From contig NZ_CP072392.1 in NCBI RefSeq assembly GCF_017742835.1, positions 3,929,695 to 3,993,694 of the forward strand: DNA of 64,000 bases, in the 5' to 3' direction. The notes under the pieces are model-generated. The model was not told the origin of the DNA and made no database searches. It saw only the letters and a list, made by a program, of their open reading frames with translations. This DNA comes from Aquabacter sp. L1I39. GTDB lineage: Bacteria; Pseudomonadota; Alphaproteobacteria; Rhizobiales; Xanthobacteraceae. Below, piece by piece: positions 20,153 to 29,784 of the stretch (within the stretch, counting starts at the first letter, position 1; the number at the start of each line of letters is the position of its first letter). Both the position numbers and the translations under genes were made by a program.

Positions 20153-20226
20153 GGCAAAGCGGGCCGGAGCGATCCCCCACGCCCGAGGCGCCGGGGTCTC
20201 GCACAAGGGGTCGTCGGCCCGCCCCC

Positions 20227-20272
20227 AGAGAGCGCTTCAGCGTGTCATAACAACACCGGAGCGCTCTTTCTG
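20227..20272 (+). terminator. Hairpin after the Hint-repeat gene
   Basis: Arms AGAGCGCT (20229-20236) and AGCGCTCT (20260-20267) are perfect complements, with partial pairing inside. T-rich sequence (TTCTGGTTT) follows. It is a plausible terminator for the large gene and also forms one end of a possible dispersed repeat. Confidence 0.6.
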
Positions 20273-20325
20273 GTTTGACACATGTCCTTCATCCGAAGCG
20301 GTTTCCACTTCGCTCGGAAATGCTC
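20229..20325 (-). repeat. Possible dispersed intergenic repeat of Hyphomicrobiales
   Basis: Read on the minus strand, the segment contains GAGCATTTCCGAGCGAAGTG and AACCGCTTCGGATGAAG, then ends at the AGAGCGCT hairpin. I recall very similar intergenic sequences in many Bradyrhizobium- and Xanthobacter-type genomes. Only one copy was noticed in this window, so the call rests on memory. Confidence 0.4.
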
Positions 20326-20340
20326 GAACGGCGCAGGCCC

Positions 20341-22638
20341 TCAGCGGTTGCCCTCGCGCGCATCCTCCCGCGCCCGGGCGATGGCATCGGTACCCGTCTC
20401 GGCGGCAGCCCCCTCCCCGCTTGGCTGGCGCGGCATCCAGGGGCGGTCCAGGCGGGCGGGGCGGCTCGGCACCGATAGCCAGGCGCCGTCGGGTCCGCGC
20501 CGGAGGCCCAGCGCGCCGGTTGCCGTCATCTCGGCCGCGCTGAAGATCCGGGCGGCGCACGGCCCGGAGGGGTGGTGCGCGCTGACCAGAATCTGCGTCG
20601 TGCGGCATGCGGCGGGAAGCCCTTCGGCGCGGCGCACGAGCGCGAGCGTTTCCCCGCCGGGCAGAGGCGCCGTGCACAGGGTGCGGGTGCAGCGAAAGGC
20701 GGCGGCCAGCGTCCGGTCGGCCGCCTTGCGGGGGTCGCCCTCCCGCGCCAGCCATTGCTCGGCCAGGAACCGGTTGCTGCCAGCGCCGGCGATGGAAAGC
20801 GTCCCATCGGCCCCGCGCACGGCGACCGTGCGGGCGTCGGGCGAAACCAGCACGTCGAAGCGCGGCGGCGGACCGGCCACTAGTAACGCGCCCAGTGCCG
20901 GCAGAAGGGCAAGCAGCGTCAGGCTGCCGCGCAGCAGACACGCCGTGGCCAAGGCGAGCGCGGCCAGCCCCGCCGCGCCGGCGCCCACCGCCTGGGTGCG
21001 CATGTCGGCGCCGGGAAAGGCCGCCACATGGTCCGAGATGGCAAGCATGATGTCGATCCCCGCCCCCATGACCGGCCAGGCCAGGCTGTCCCAGCCGAAG
21101 GGCAGCAGCAGCACGCCGAGCAGCCCGAACGGCATGACCAGGGCTGAGACAGCGGGCATGGCGATGAGGTTGGCGAGGAGGCCATAGGGCGCGAGACGCT
21201 GGAAATGCATCGCCCCGAACGGCGCGGTGGCCAGGCCCGCCACCAGCGAGGTGAAGGCCAGCGCGCCGAAGAAGGCGAGGACTTTCAGGAGCAGGCGCGC
21301 GGACAGGCTTTCCGCTGGGCTGCGGGCGAAAAGCGGGCGCGCCCGCTCATAGGCCGCCACCAAGGCGAGGGTGGCGGCGAACGACATCTGCGTGCCCGGA
21401 TCCAGCACAGAGACCGGCGAGAGCGCCAGAACCAGCACGCCCGCCACCGCCACGGTGCGCAGGTTCAGCGCCGCACGGCCGAGCACGATGCCCAGCAGCA
21501 CCACCGCCGCCATGATGAAGGAGCGCTGCGCCGGCTCGTCATTGCCGGACAAGGCGAGATAGCCGGCGCTGCCCAGCAAGGCGACCCCCGCCGCCACGGA
21601 TTTCACCGGAAAGGCCAAGGCGAGCGGCGGGAACAGCGCCAGCCCCCCGCGCACCAGCGCGAACAAGGTGCCCGCCACCATGGCCATGTGCAGGCCGGAA
21701 ATGGAGAGCACATGGGTGAGGCCCGACTGGCGCATGCTCTCCTCCACCTGCGGGGCGATGGAGGCGCGCTCGCCGGTGACCAGGGCGACCGCAATGTCGG
21801 CGGACGGGCCGGACAGAACGGCCCGGATGCGCGCGGCCAGCGCCTCCCGCACGCCGGCGATGGCGGCGGCCATCTTCACCGAGGCGGGCGGGGGCGTGTC
21901 GAGGCGCGCGGGGCGCGGCCGGCCGAGGCCGAAGCCCACGGCGCCAATGCCCTCGAACCAGGGCTTGCGACCGAAATCATGGGCCCCGGGCATGGCCGGC
22001 CCCAAGGGCGGCAGCAGGCGGGCGAGCTGTGTCACGGGGCTGCCTTCCGGCGGCGCGGAGCCACGCGGCAGCGACAGGCGCACCCGCTGCGGCACGGCCG
22101 CAAGCCCCCGCCCCTCGGCGCCGGTGACATAGAGCACCACCCCGTCCGCGGTGGTCCGGCGCTCGCGGGCTTCCACATAGCCGGAAAAGCGGACGGGTCC
22201 CTCGGGCGGCAGGATGATCGGGTGCGCGATGCGCGCCGTCTGGGCCGTGGCGACGAGAAAGCCGCCGGAAAAAGCGGTGGCCGCGCACAGAAGCGCGAAG
22301 GAGACCGCATGGGCGCGCGCCAGCGCGGCAAGGCCGCACAGAACAAGGAAGGCGGGCCCGGCGGCCCAGAGCGAAGGCTCCCGTTCTGCGCCGAAATAGG
22401 CCAGGATCCCGCACACGAAAGCGACCGGCAGCCACAGCACCAGCCGCCCGGAACCTGCCTCCGCCCACAGGTCCGTGAGCAGCCGCGCCCGCGCCCGCTC
22501 CAAAAGCCCCGTACCCGGCAGAACCAGGCCCCCGCCGGGCGGAAGGACGCCGGGAGAAGGCGCGCGCGTGCCAAGGGCGGCGCTGGCGCGTGCCGACGCC
22601 CTGCCCGGCTCCCTTCGCTCGTCCGCCCCCCGATCCAT
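20341..22638 (-). CDS. comEC: ComEC/Rec2 family membrane protein
   Basis: Encodes 765 residues. ComEC forms the inner-membrane channel that takes up single-stranded DNA in natural transformation. There is an N-terminal hydrophobic domain with a soluble OB-like insert (DUF4131, about residues 60-240). The Competence core follows (VALVTGERASIA, ESMRQSGLTHVLSISGLHMAMVAG, LSGNDEPAQRSFIMA, LALSPVSVLDPGTQMSFAAT). The C-terminal soluble part lacks the HxHxDH motif of the metallo-beta-lactamase domain found in Bacillus ComEC. It sits opposite gltX, with a 111-base divergent spacer. Other competence genes are not here, so function in DNA uptake is inferred. Confidence 0.9.
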   Translation of the reverse strand: MDRGADERREPGRASARASAALGTRAPSPGVLPPGGGLVLPGTGLLERARARLLTDLWAEAGSGRLVLWLPVAFVCGILAYFGAEREPSLWAAGPAFLVLCGLAALARAHAVSFALLCAATAFSGGFLVATAQTARIAHPIILPPEGPVRFSGYVEARERRTTADGVVLYVTGAEGRGLAAVPQRVRLSLPRGSAPPEGSPVTQLARLLPPLGPAMPGAHDFGRKPWFEGIGAVGFGLGRPRPARLDTPPPASVKMAAAIAGVREALAARIRAVLSGPSADIAVALVTGERASIAPQVEESMRQSGLTHVLSISGLHMAMVAGTLFALVRGGLALFPPLALAFPVKSVAAGVALLGSAGYLALSGNDEPAQRSFIMAAVVLLGIVLGRAALNLRTVAVAGVLVLALSPVSVLDPGTQMSFAATLALVAAYERARPLFARSPAESLSARLLLKVLAFFGALAFTSLVAGLATAPFGAMHFQRLAPYGLLANLIAMPAVSALVMPFGLLGVLLLPFGWDSLAWPVMGAGIDIMLAISDHVAAFPGADMRTQAVGAGAAGLAALALATACLLRGSLTLLALLPALGALLVAGPPPRFDVLVSPDARTVAVRGADGTLSIAGAGSNRFLAEQWLAREGDPRKAADRTLAAAFRCTRTLCTAPLPGGETLALVRRAEGLPAACRTTQILVSAHHPSGPCAARIFSAAEMTATGALGLRRGPDGAWLSVPSRPARLDRPWMPRQPSGEGAAAETGTDAIARAREDAREGNR

Positions 22639-22749
22639 GCGGCGCGTTCCTTCGGGTGTGCGCCTATGCTACATGGGCGCCCATCCTGCGCCAGCCGTCC
22701 GTTGAGGGCGGCCGCCGGCGCGCCCTGAACCCTCCTCCGGCCGAGCCTG

Positions 22750-24165
22750 ATGCCCGACATCGTCACCCGTTTTGCTCCCTCCCCCACCGGCTTCCTGCAT
22801 ATTGGCGGCGCCCGCACGGCGCTGTTCAACTGGCTCTATGCCAAGGCCAAGGGCGGCCGGATGCTGCTGCGCATCGAGGATACGGACCGCCAGCGCTCCA
22901 CCACGGAAGCCATCGACGCCATCATTGACGGCCTGCGCTGGATGGGCATCGATTGGGATGGCGAGGTCATCTACCAGTTCGCCCGGGCCGAGCGGCATCG
23001 TGCGGCGGTGGAGGAGATGCTGGCGCGCGGCAACGCCTATCCCTGCTTCGCCACCCCCGAAGAACTGACGGAAATGCGCGAGACGGCCCGCAAGGAGGGC
23101 CGTCCGCCGCGCTATGACGGCCGCTGGCGCGACCGTGATCCCTCCGAATTCCCCACCGACCGCAAGCCCGTCATCCGCCTGAAGGCGCCGCTCGCGGGCG
23201 AGACGGTGATCGAGGACATGGTGCAGGGCACCGTCACCTTCCCCAACAAGGACCTGGACGACCTGGTCCTGCTGCGCTCCGATGGCACCCCCACTTATAT
23301 GCTGGCGGTGGTGGTGGATGACCATGACATGGGCGTCACCCACATCATCCGGGGCGACGACCACCTCACCAATGCGGCCCGCCAGACCCAGATCTACCGC
23401 GCGCTGGGCTGGGACGTGCCGGCCATGGCGCACATCCCCCTCATCCACGGGCCGGACGGCGCCAAGCTGTCCAAGCGCCATGGCGCGCTCGGCGTCGATG
23501 CCTATCGCGACATGGGCTATCTGCCGGCGGCGCTGCGCAACTATCTGGTGCGCCTGGGCTGGAGCCATGGCGACCAGGAGGTCTTCTCCACCGCCGAGAT
23601 GGTGGAGCATTTCGACCTGGACAAGGTGGGCCGCTCGGCCGCCCGCTTTGACTTTGCCAAGCTGGAAAACCTCAACGGCCAGTATATGCGCGCCACCCCG
23701 GACGCGGAATTGCTGGAGGCGGTCGAGGCCCTCTTGCCCCATCTGCCGGACGCCAAGGTGCGCCTTGCGCGCTTGACGCCGGAGCGGCGCGCCCAGTTGC
23801 TCGCCGCCATGCCGGGCCTGAAGGAGCGGGCCAAGACGCTGGTGGAACTGCTGGATAGCGCGGAATTCCTGTTCGCCGAGCGGCCCTTGCCCATCGAGGA
23901 GAAGGCCGCTGCGCTGCTGACCGACGAGGCGCGCGGGCATCTTGCCAAGCTGCTGCCGGCCCTGGAAGCGGCCGAATGGACCGCCGCCGCGACCGAAGGC
24001 GTGGTGCGCGCTTATGCCCAGGAGGCCGGCGTCAAGCTCGGCGCGGTGGCCCAGCCGCTGCGTGCCGCCCTCACCGGGCGGACCACCTCGCCGCCCATCT
24101 TCGACGTGCTCACCGTGCTCGGCCGCGAAGAGAGCCTCGGCCGGCTGAAGGACCAGGCGGCGTGA
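22750..24165 (+). CDS. gltX: Glutamate--tRNA ligase
   Basis: Encodes 471 residues of a class I aminoacyl-tRNA synthetase. The HIGH-type signature is in [18 protein letters not shown], the KMSKS-type one is KLSKRHG, and [12 protein letters not shown] is diagnostic of GluRS. Alphaproteobacteria often carry two GltX copies, one non-discriminating; the sequence here does not tell me which. The usual neighbour gltA does not follow; a TusA-like gene does, whose possible GTG start overlaps the gltX stop. Confidence 0.97.
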   Translation: MPDIVTRFAPSPTGFLHIGGARTALFNWLYAKAKGGRMLLRIEDTDRQRSTTEAIDAIIDGLRWMGIDWDGEVIYQFARAERHRAAVEEMLARGNAYPCFATPEELTEMRETARKEGRPPRYDGRWRDRDPSEFPTDRKPVIRLKAPLAGETVIEDMVQGTVTFPNKDLDDLVLLRSDGTPTYMLAVVVDDHDMGVTHIIRGDDHLTNAARQTQIYRALGWDVPAMAHIPLIHGPDGAKLSKRHGALGVDAYRDMGYLPAALRNYLVRLGWSHGDQEVFSTAEMVEHFDLDKVGRSAARFDFAKLENLNGQYMRATPDAELLEAVEALLPHLPDAKVRLARLTPERRAQLLAAMPGLKERAKTLVELLDSAEFLFAERPLPIEEKAAALLTDEARGHLAKLLPALEAAEWTAAATEGVVRAYAQEAGVKLGAVAQPLRAALTGRTTSPPIFDVLTVLGREESLGRLKDQAA

Positions 24166-24194
24166 GCGGGACCGGGGCAGCGGAACCGGCCCCC

Positions 24195-24434
24195 ATGGCC
24201 GAACCGTCCCCGGTGCTCGACCTCCGGGGGCTGAAATGCCCCCTGCCCGTCCTGCGCACCCGCAAGGCCCTTGCCGCCCTGTCTGCGGGCGCGCGATTGA
24301 CGGTCCTGTGCACTGACCCCATGTCCGCCATCGACATCCCCCACCTCATGCACGAGACCGGCAACGAGGTGGAGGGCCGCGAGGTGACGGACGGCGTGCT
24401 GACCTTCCGCCTGCGCAAGGCGGAGGGGTGCTGA
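24195..24434 (+). CDS. TusA-family sulfurtransferase
   Basis: Encodes 79 residues from MAEPSPVLDLRGLKCPLPVLRTRKAL. The CPLP motif carries the persulfide Cys of the TusA/SirA family, small cytoplasmic sulfur carriers for tRNA thiolation, Moco synthesis or sulfur oxidation. The second half (TVLCTDPMSAIDIPHLMHETG) fits the fold. A GTG at 24162 is in frame and overlaps the gltX stop (GTGA), which would add 11 residues; I prefer the ATG because homology begins there. The molecular partner is unknown. Confidence 0.85.
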   Translation: MAEPSPVLDLRGLKCPLPVLRTRKALAALSAGARLTVLCTDPMSAIDIPHLMHETGNEVEGREVTDGVLTFRLRKAEGC

Positions 24435-24461
24435 AGGACAGACCATTTGGGACACCCTGCC

Positions 24462-25535
24462 ATGGCCCTGCGGCAACGGACACCGGCCTCCATCGCCAAG
24501 GATCTCGCCTTCGAGGCGGTGCGCCTGTCCTATGGCGCCAAGGAAGCCGTGCGGGGGGTGAGCCTGCATCTGCAGCCGGGCGAGGTGATGTGCCTGCTCG
24601 GACAGTCCGGCTGTGGCAAGACATCGCTGCTCCGCCTTGCCGCCGGCATCGAACGGCCGCAATCGGGCAGCGTGCGCATTGATGGTCAGGAAATGGCCGG
24701 CCCCTCCGTCTTCGTGCCGCCGGAGCAGCGGGGCGTCGGGCTGGTGTTCCAGGACTATGCCCTGTTCCCGCATCTCACCAATCTCCAGAATGTGATGTTC
24801 GGCCTCGCCCGCCTCGGCCGCGCGGAGGCGGAAGGCGAAGCCCGCCGGGCGCTGGAGCGCGTGGGGCTGGCCGAGGCCGCCTCCGCCTATCCCCATGAAT
24901 TGTCGGGCGGCCAGCAGCAGCGCATCGCGCTCGCCCGCGCGCTCGCGCCCCGGCCCGGCATCCTGTTGCTGGACGAGCCCTTTTCCGGCCTCGACCGGCG
25001 CCTGCGCGACCAGGTGCGGGCGCAGACGCTGGGCGTGCTGCGGGAAGCCCGCGCCACCTGCATGATCGTGACCCACGATCCAGAGGAAGCCATGCGCCTC
25101 GCCGACCGCATCGCGCTGGTGCGGGACGGCGCGCTGATCCAGGTGGACCGACCGGAGACGCTCTATCGCGAGCCGGCGGATCTCGGCGTCGCCCGCTTTT
25201 TCTGCGAATTGAATGAGGTGCCCGGCCTGGTGCGCAGCGGGCGGGTGGAAAGCCCGCTCGGCGCGTTCGCAGCGCTTGGCCTTCCCGATGGCCCGGCCGT
25301 CGTCGCTGCGCGCCCGCAAGGGCTTTCGCTGCGCCCGGCGGGAGAGGGGCCGACCGGACGGGTGCGGGACCGGCGATTCTTGGGCGAGCTGGACCTGGTG
25401 GAGGTATCCCTCGCTGACATGGACCGCCCCCTGGTCATCCGCCTGCGCCATGCAGGTGACGCAAGGCCAGGCCAGGATGTGGGCATCGGCGTTGATCCGG
25501 GGGAAGTCCTTGTTTTCGCCTCTTCCGGGTCCTAG
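24462..25535 (+). CDS. ABC transporter ATP-binding protein (FbpC/PotA-like), orphan
   Basis: Encodes 357 residues. Walker A LGQSGCGKTSLLRL, Q-loop VFQDYALFPHLTNLQNVMFG, signature [15 protein letters not shown], Walker B GILLLDEPFSGLD and H-loop VTHDPEEA are all present. After the nucleotide-binding domain comes a C-terminal TOBE-like regulatory part (about residues 245-357). This is the layout of ferric-iron, polyamine and sulfate importers (FbpC/PotA/CysA). No permease or binding protein is adjacent, so its transporter must be encoded elsewhere. The start is ATG 24462; a TTG five codons earlier is possible. Confidence 0.85.
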   Translation: MALRQRTPASIAKDLAFEAVRLSYGAKEAVRGVSLHLQPGEVMCLLGQSGCGKTSLLRLAAGIERPQSGSVRIDGQEMAGPSVFVPPEQRGVGLVFQDYALFPHLTNLQNVMFGLARLGRAEAEGEARRALERVGLAEAASAYPHELSGGQQQRIALARALAPRPGILLLDEPFSGLDRRLRDQVRAQTLGVLREARATCMIVTHDPEEAMRLADRIALVRDGALIQVDRPETLYREPADLGVARFFCELNEVPGLVRSGRVESPLGAFAALGLPDGPAVVAARPQGLSLRPAGEGPTGRVRDRRFLGELDLVEVSLADMDRPLVIRLRHAGDARPGQDVGIGVDPGEVLVFASSGS

Positions 25536-25605
25536 TGTCGCCGTTCGAAACAGGAGAGCCGGCGCCGCCGCCTCCAATCATAAGAGTTCTCACGGAGGGT
25601 GAGTG

Positions 25606-25845
25606 ATGGGTTCGATGAGCATCTGGCACTGGATCGTGGTGCTGGTCGTGGTGCTCCTGCTGTTCGGGCGCGGCAAGATTTCCGACCTCATGGGCGACGT
25701 GGCCAAGGGCATCAAGTCGTTCAAGAAGGGCATGGCCGAGGACGACACCACGCCGCCCGGCCAGACCCCGGCCGCCCCCGAGGCGCCGCGGAACATTCCG
25801 CACCAGACCACCACCGCGCCCGAGGGTGAGAAGAAGCCGGTCTGA
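25606..25845 (+). CDS. tatA: Sec-independent translocase subunit TatA
   Basis: Encodes 79 residues. One N-terminal membrane helix ([19 protein letters not shown]) is followed by an amphipathic helix ([17 protein letters not shown]) and a Pro/Thr-rich tail. TatA multimers form the pathway through the inner membrane for folded proteins with twin-arginine signals. GGAGG lies seven bases before the ATG at 25606; a GTG just upstream is a less likely start. It begins the tatABC operon. Confidence 0.95.
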   Translation: MGSMSIWHWIVVLVVVLLLFGRGKISDLMGDVAKGIKSFKKGMAEDDTTPPGQTPAAPEAPRNIPHQTTTAPEGEKKPV

Positions 25846-25905
25846 GCGCGGTTCGCGTCACCAAGGCAGGGAGGGCGGCCTAAAGCCGCCGGCGGGTAGC
25901 CTCCT

Positions 25906-26646
25906 ATGTTCGACATCGGCTGGTCTGAGCTGATGCTGATTGGCGTTGTTGCGCTGATCGTCATCGGCCCCAAGGAGCTGCCCTCCGTGCTGCGCACGGT
26001 GGGGCGGACGGTTACCAAGGTCCGCCGCATGGCGGGCGAGTTTCAGGGGCAATTTCAGGATGCCCTTAGGGAAGCGGAGCTGTCCGATGTCCGCAAGGAG
26101 ATCGGAGATATCGCGGAAGGGGCCCGCAAGACCTTTCCCGGCACCGAGGTGTTCGACCCGCTGCGTTCCATCCGCGAGGAGATTCGCTCCACCGTGACCG
26201 GAATCGCGGCGCCCGCCGCCGCGACCGCTGCCGCTTCCACCGTCGAGGCCGCGCCGACCGTGCCGGTGACCATGGAGCCGGTCCCCCTCCCCGATCCGCT
26301 CCAGATCGATCCGCTTCAGGCGGTGCGCGACGAGATTCGCGCGGCAGTGGAAAAGGGCGTGAGTCCGGCCTTGACCCAGGGCGGGACCACGGCCGCGCCG
26401 CTCGTCGACGCACCGGCGCCGGAATTGGTCCTGCCGCTTCCCGAGCCGCCGGCCGAACCCGTGTTCAATTTCGCCCCTCCGCCCTCGACAGAAGCCGCTC
26501 CCGCTTCCGGCCCCGCATCCTCCTCCGCCAGCGAGGCGCCGGCCGAAAGCGCCCCCGCGCCTTCCACCCCATCCGTTCCGTCCGATGTGGCGTCCGCGCC
26601 CACGGCGGATGATCCTCAGCTTCAAAGACCCGGACATTCCGCATGA
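25906..26646 (+). CDS. tatB: Sec-independent translocase subunit TatB
   Basis: Encodes 246 residues. The canonical start MFDIGWSELMLIGVVALIVIGPKELP (residues 1-26) is the membrane helix with the GPKELP hinge, followed by an amphipathic helix. The long tail (from about residue 100) is rich in Ala, Pro and acidic residues and is not conserved, as in other alphaproteobacteria. TatB pairs with TatC to receive twin-arginine signals. The stop overlaps the tatC ATG by four bases. Confidence 0.95.
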   Translation: MFDIGWSELMLIGVVALIVIGPKELPSVLRTVGRTVTKVRRMAGEFQGQFQDALREAELSDVRKEIGDIAEGARKTFPGTEVFDPLRSIREEIRSTVTGIAAPAAATAAASTVEAAPTVPVTMEPVPLPDPLQIDPLQAVRDEIRAAVEKGVSPALTQGGTTAAPLVDAPAPELVLPLPEPPAEPVFNFAPPPSTEAAPASGPASSSASEAPAESAPAPSTPSVPSDVASAPTADDPQLQRPGHSA

Positions 26647-27443
26647 GCGAGGAGGATGACATCGACGCCTCGAAGGCGCCGTTGATGGAGCATTTGATTG
26701 AACTGCGTTCGCGGCTCATCAAGTCGGTCATCGCCTTCCTGGTGGCTTTCTTCGCCTGCTTCATGTTCGCCAAGCAGATCTACAACATCCTGCTGTGGCC
26801 TTATGAGTTCGCCTCGGGCTTCGCGCCGGGCGTGAAGCTGATCTACACCGCGCCCCAGGAGTTCCTGTTCACCCAGATCAAGCTGGGCATGTTCGGCGCC
26901 GCCTTCATCTCCTTCCCGGTGGTGGCGACGCAGGTCTACATGTTCATGGCGCCGGGTCTCTACAAGCATGAGAAGGCGGCCTTCCGGCCCTATCTCATCG
27001 CCACGCCCGTCTGCTTCCTGCTCGGTGGGCTGTTCGTCTATTTCGTCGCCATGCCGCTGGCCATGACCTACTTCCTGTCCATGCAGCAGGCGGGCGGCGA
27101 CGGGCATGCGGAGATCTCGCTTCTGCCGAAGGTGAGCGAATATCTCTCGCTCATCACCACGCTGATCCTCGCCTTTGGCGTGTGCTTCCAGCTGCCAGTG
27201 ATTCTCACGCTTCTGGCGCGCATCGGCATTCTCACGTCCGACCAGCTCAAGAAGGCGCGGCGCTATGCCATTGTCGGCGTGTTCATCCTCGCCGCCGTGC
27301 TGACCCCGCCGGACGTGGTCTCGCAGCTCGCCCTTGCGATCCCGACGCTGCTTCTCTACGAGGTCTCCGTCTATCTGGTGCGCATGGTCGAGAAGCGCCG
27401 GGCGGCGGAAGAGGCGGCACGCGAGGCCTCCTCGGCCAGCTGA
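26643..27443 (+). CDS. tatC: Sec-independent translocase subunit TatC
   Basis: Encodes 266 residues with six membrane helices. TatC is the receptor for twin-arginine signals. Motifs are LMEHLIELRSRLIKSVIAFL at the N-terminus, LYTAPQEFLFTQIKLG-like residues at about 65-80 (IYTAPQEFLFTQIKLG), FMAPGLYKHEK and the conserved FGVCFQLPVI. It is coupled to tatB. Within this window the twin-arginine signals at 29785-30582 and 55208-56263 are likely clients. Confidence 0.96.
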   Translation: MSEEDDIDASKAPLMEHLIELRSRLIKSVIAFLVAFFACFMFAKQIYNILLWPYEFASGFAPGVKLIYTAPQEFLFTQIKLGMFGAAFISFPVVATQVYMFMAPGLYKHEKAAFRPYLIATPVCFLLGGLFVYFVAMPLAMTYFLSMQQAGGDGHAEISLLPKVSEYLSLITTLILAFGVCFQLPVILTLLARIGILTSDQLKKARRYAIVGVFILAAVLTPPDVVSQLALAIPTLLLYEVSVYLVRMVEKRRAAEEAAREASSAS

Positions 27444-27566
27444 CGGCACGCGGCCTTCGCCCTTTCGTCCCCGGGCGACGGCCCCCTCCCCGGCCGCGCG
27501 GCTTTGCGCGCGCGGCCTTGCCAGTTGAGGGCCGGCGCCCGGCTTTCGGTCCCGGAGTTCGGTCCC

Positions 27567-28967
27567 ATGCACGACATCAAGTGGATTCGCGAGGCGCCCG
27601 AGGGCCTGGTTGAGGCGCTGGTGCGCCGGCAGGTGCCGCAGGCGGAGGCGGTGGCGCTGCGCGACCGGCTCATCGGCCTCGACGAGGACCGCCGCGCCCG
27701 CCTGACCACGCTGGAGGGCCTGCTCGCCCGCCGCAACGCCGCCTCCAAGGAGATCGGCGCCGCCAAGGCCGCCAAGGACGAGGCCAAGGCCTCCGCCCTC
27801 ATGGCCGAGGTGGCGAAGATCAAGGAAGACGTGCCGGCGCTGGAGGCCGAGGTGAAGGCCATCGAGGCCAGCCTCACCGCCGAGCTTGCCGCCATCCCCA
27901 ACGTGCCGCTCGCCAGCGTGCCCGAGGGCAAGGACGAGCACGACAATGTGGAATTGCGCGTGGTGGGCGAAAAGCGCGCCTATGCCTTCGCGCCCAAGCA
28001 GCATTTCGAGGTGGGCGAAGGCCTCGGCCTGATGGATTTCGAGACCGCCTCCAAGCTCTCGGGCGCGCGGTTCGTGGTCAATAAGGGGTCGCTGGCGCGG
28101 CTGGAGCGGGCGCTCGGTCAGTTCTTCCTGGACGTGCACACCGGCGAGCATGGCTATACCGAGGTCAACCCGCCGCTGCTGGTGCGCGACGAGGTGATGT
28201 TCGGCACGGCGCAGCTGCCGAAATTCAAGGATGACCAGTTCTTTGCTACCCGGTGGCTCTCCAATGAGGGGTCGGCGGAGATCATGTCCTCTGTCCTTCG
28301 CGGCACGGACGAACAGCTGGAAAATGCTCTCGAAAGGGAGCGGCTCTCCACCGAAGGACTCTGGCTCATCCCCACCGCCGAAGTCCCGCTCACCAATCTG
28401 GTGCGCGAGGCCATCCTCTCCGAGGACGAGCTGCCCCTGCGCCTGACCGCCTGCACCCCCTGCTTCCGGGCGGAAGCGGGCGCGGCGGGGCGGGACACGC
28501 GCGGCATGATCCGCCAGCACCAGTTCACCAAGGTGGAACTGGTCTCCATCACCACGCCGGAAAAGTCGCAGGACGAGCATGAGCGCATGCTGGCCTGCGC
28601 CGAGGCGGTGCTGAAGAAGCTGGACCTGCATTATCGCGTGGTGACCCTGTGCACCGGCGATATGGGCTTTGCCTCGCAGAAGACCTATGACATCGAGGTC
28701 TGGCTGCCCGGCCAGAACGCCTTCCGGGAAATCTCGTCCTGCTCCGTCTGCGGCGATTTCCAGGCCCGGCGCATGAATGCCCGCTTCCGGCCCAAGGACA
28801 GCAAGGCCCCGCGTTTCGTCCACACGCTCAATGGCTCCGGCGTGGCGGTGGGCCGCGCTCTGGTGGCGGTGCTGGAAACCTACCAGCAGGAGGACGGCGC
28901 AGTGGCCGTTCCCGACGCGCTGCTGCCCTATATGGGCGGCGTGACCAAGCTGGAAAAGGTGAAGTAA
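27567..28967 (+). CDS. serS: Serine--tRNA ligase
   Basis: Encodes 466 residues. The N-terminal long coiled-coil arm that grips tRNA-Ser (about residues 30-105) is followed by a class II catalytic core: motif 2 in [22 protein letters not shown] (residues about 296-317) and motif 3 in [19 protein letters not shown]. The [12 protein letters not shown] serine-binding region is present. It starts at ATG 27567, 123 bases after tatC. tatABC-serS-surE is a conserved order in Hyphomicrobiales. Confidence 0.97.
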   Translation: MHDIKWIREAPEGLVEALVRRQVPQAEAVALRDRLIGLDEDRRARLTTLEGLLARRNAASKEIGAAKAAKDEAKASALMAEVAKIKEDVPALEAEVKAIEASLTAELAAIPNVPLASVPEGKDEHDNVELRVVGEKRAYAFAPKQHFEVGEGLGLMDFETASKLSGARFVVNKGSLARLERALGQFFLDVHTGEHGYTEVNPPLLVRDEVMFGTAQLPKFKDDQFFATRWLSNEGSAEIMSSVLRGTDEQLENALERERLSTEGLWLIPTAEVPLTNLVREAILSEDELPLRLTACTPCFRAEAGAAGRDTRGMIRQHQFTKVELVSITTPEKSQDEHERMLACAEAVLKKLDLHYRVVTLCTGDMGFASQKTYDIEVWLPGQNAFREISSCSVCGDFQARRMNARFRPKDSKAPRFVHTLNGSGVAVGRALVAVLETYQQEDGAVAVPDALLPYMGGVTKLEKVK

Positions 28968-29006
28968 GGCGCCTCCCCCGAAGGCGGCACAGACAAGGAA
29001 GAGGCC

Positions 29007-29774
29007 ATGCGGATCCTGGTGACGAACGACGACGGCATCCATGCGCCGGGGCTCGAGGCCTGCGCCCGCATCGCCGCCGCCTTGTCCGACGACGTATGGG
29101 TGGTGGCGCCCGAGTTCGACCAGTCGGGCGTCGCCCATTCCTTGTCCCTGAGCGATCCGCTGCGCCTGCGCCAGATCGAGCCGCAGCGTTTCGCGGTGAA
29201 GGGCACGCCGACGGACTGCGTCATCATGGCGGTGCGCCACCTGCTGGTGGACCGGCCGCCGGACCTGGTGCTTTCGGGCGTCAACCGGGGGCAGAACATC
29301 GCCGAGGATGTGAGCTATTCCGGCACGGTGGCGGGCGCCATCGAGGGCACCATCCTCGGCATCCCCTCCATCGCTTTGTCCCAGGCCTTCGGCCTGAAGA
29401 CGCGGGAAAATCCCAGCTACGGCACCGCCGAGGCCCATGCCCCCAAGGTCATCCGCACCTTGCTGAACGAGGGCATCCCCGCTGGCATCGTGATGAACGT
29501 GAACTTCCCCGACCGCCCGGTGGACGAGGTGACCGGCATTGCCGTCACCGCCCAGGGCAAGCGCGACCAGAAGCTCATGCGCATCGACGAGCGCCGCGAC
29601 GGGCGGGGACACGCCTATTTCTGGATCGCCTTTGAGCGGCGGGTGTTCGACACCGTGCCCGGCTCGGACCTGCGGGCGCTGGATGAGGGGCGCATCTCCG
29701 TCACCCCGCTGCGCATCGACCAGACGGACGAGCCCTTCATGACCCGCCTTGCCCGCGTGTTCGAGGAAAGCTGA
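29007..29774 (+). CDS. surE: 5'-nucleotidase SurE
   Basis: Encodes 255 residues. SurE dephosphorylates nucleoside 5'- and 3'-monophosphates. The metal-binding start [15 protein letters not shown], the [10 protein letters not shown] loop, GTPTDCVIM and [25 protein letters not shown] (residues about 84-108) are all canonical. In many relatives surE is followed by pcm and nlpD; here a convergent gene on the minus strand ends 11 bases later, so that synteny is broken. Confidence 0.96.
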   Translation: MRILVTNDDGIHAPGLEACARIAAALSDDVWVVAPEFDQSGVAHSLSLSDPLRLRQIEPQRFAVKGTPTDCVIMAVRHLLVDRPPDLVLSGVNRGQNIAEDVSYSGTVAGAIEGTILGIPSIALSQAFGLKTRENPSYGTAEAHAPKVIRTLLNEGIPAGIVMNVNFPDRPVDEVTGIAVTAQGKRDQKLMRIDERRDGRGHAYFWIAFERRVFDTVPGSDLRALDEGRISVTPLRIDQTDEPFMTRLARVFEES

Positions 29775-29784
29775 GCCTCCGGCG

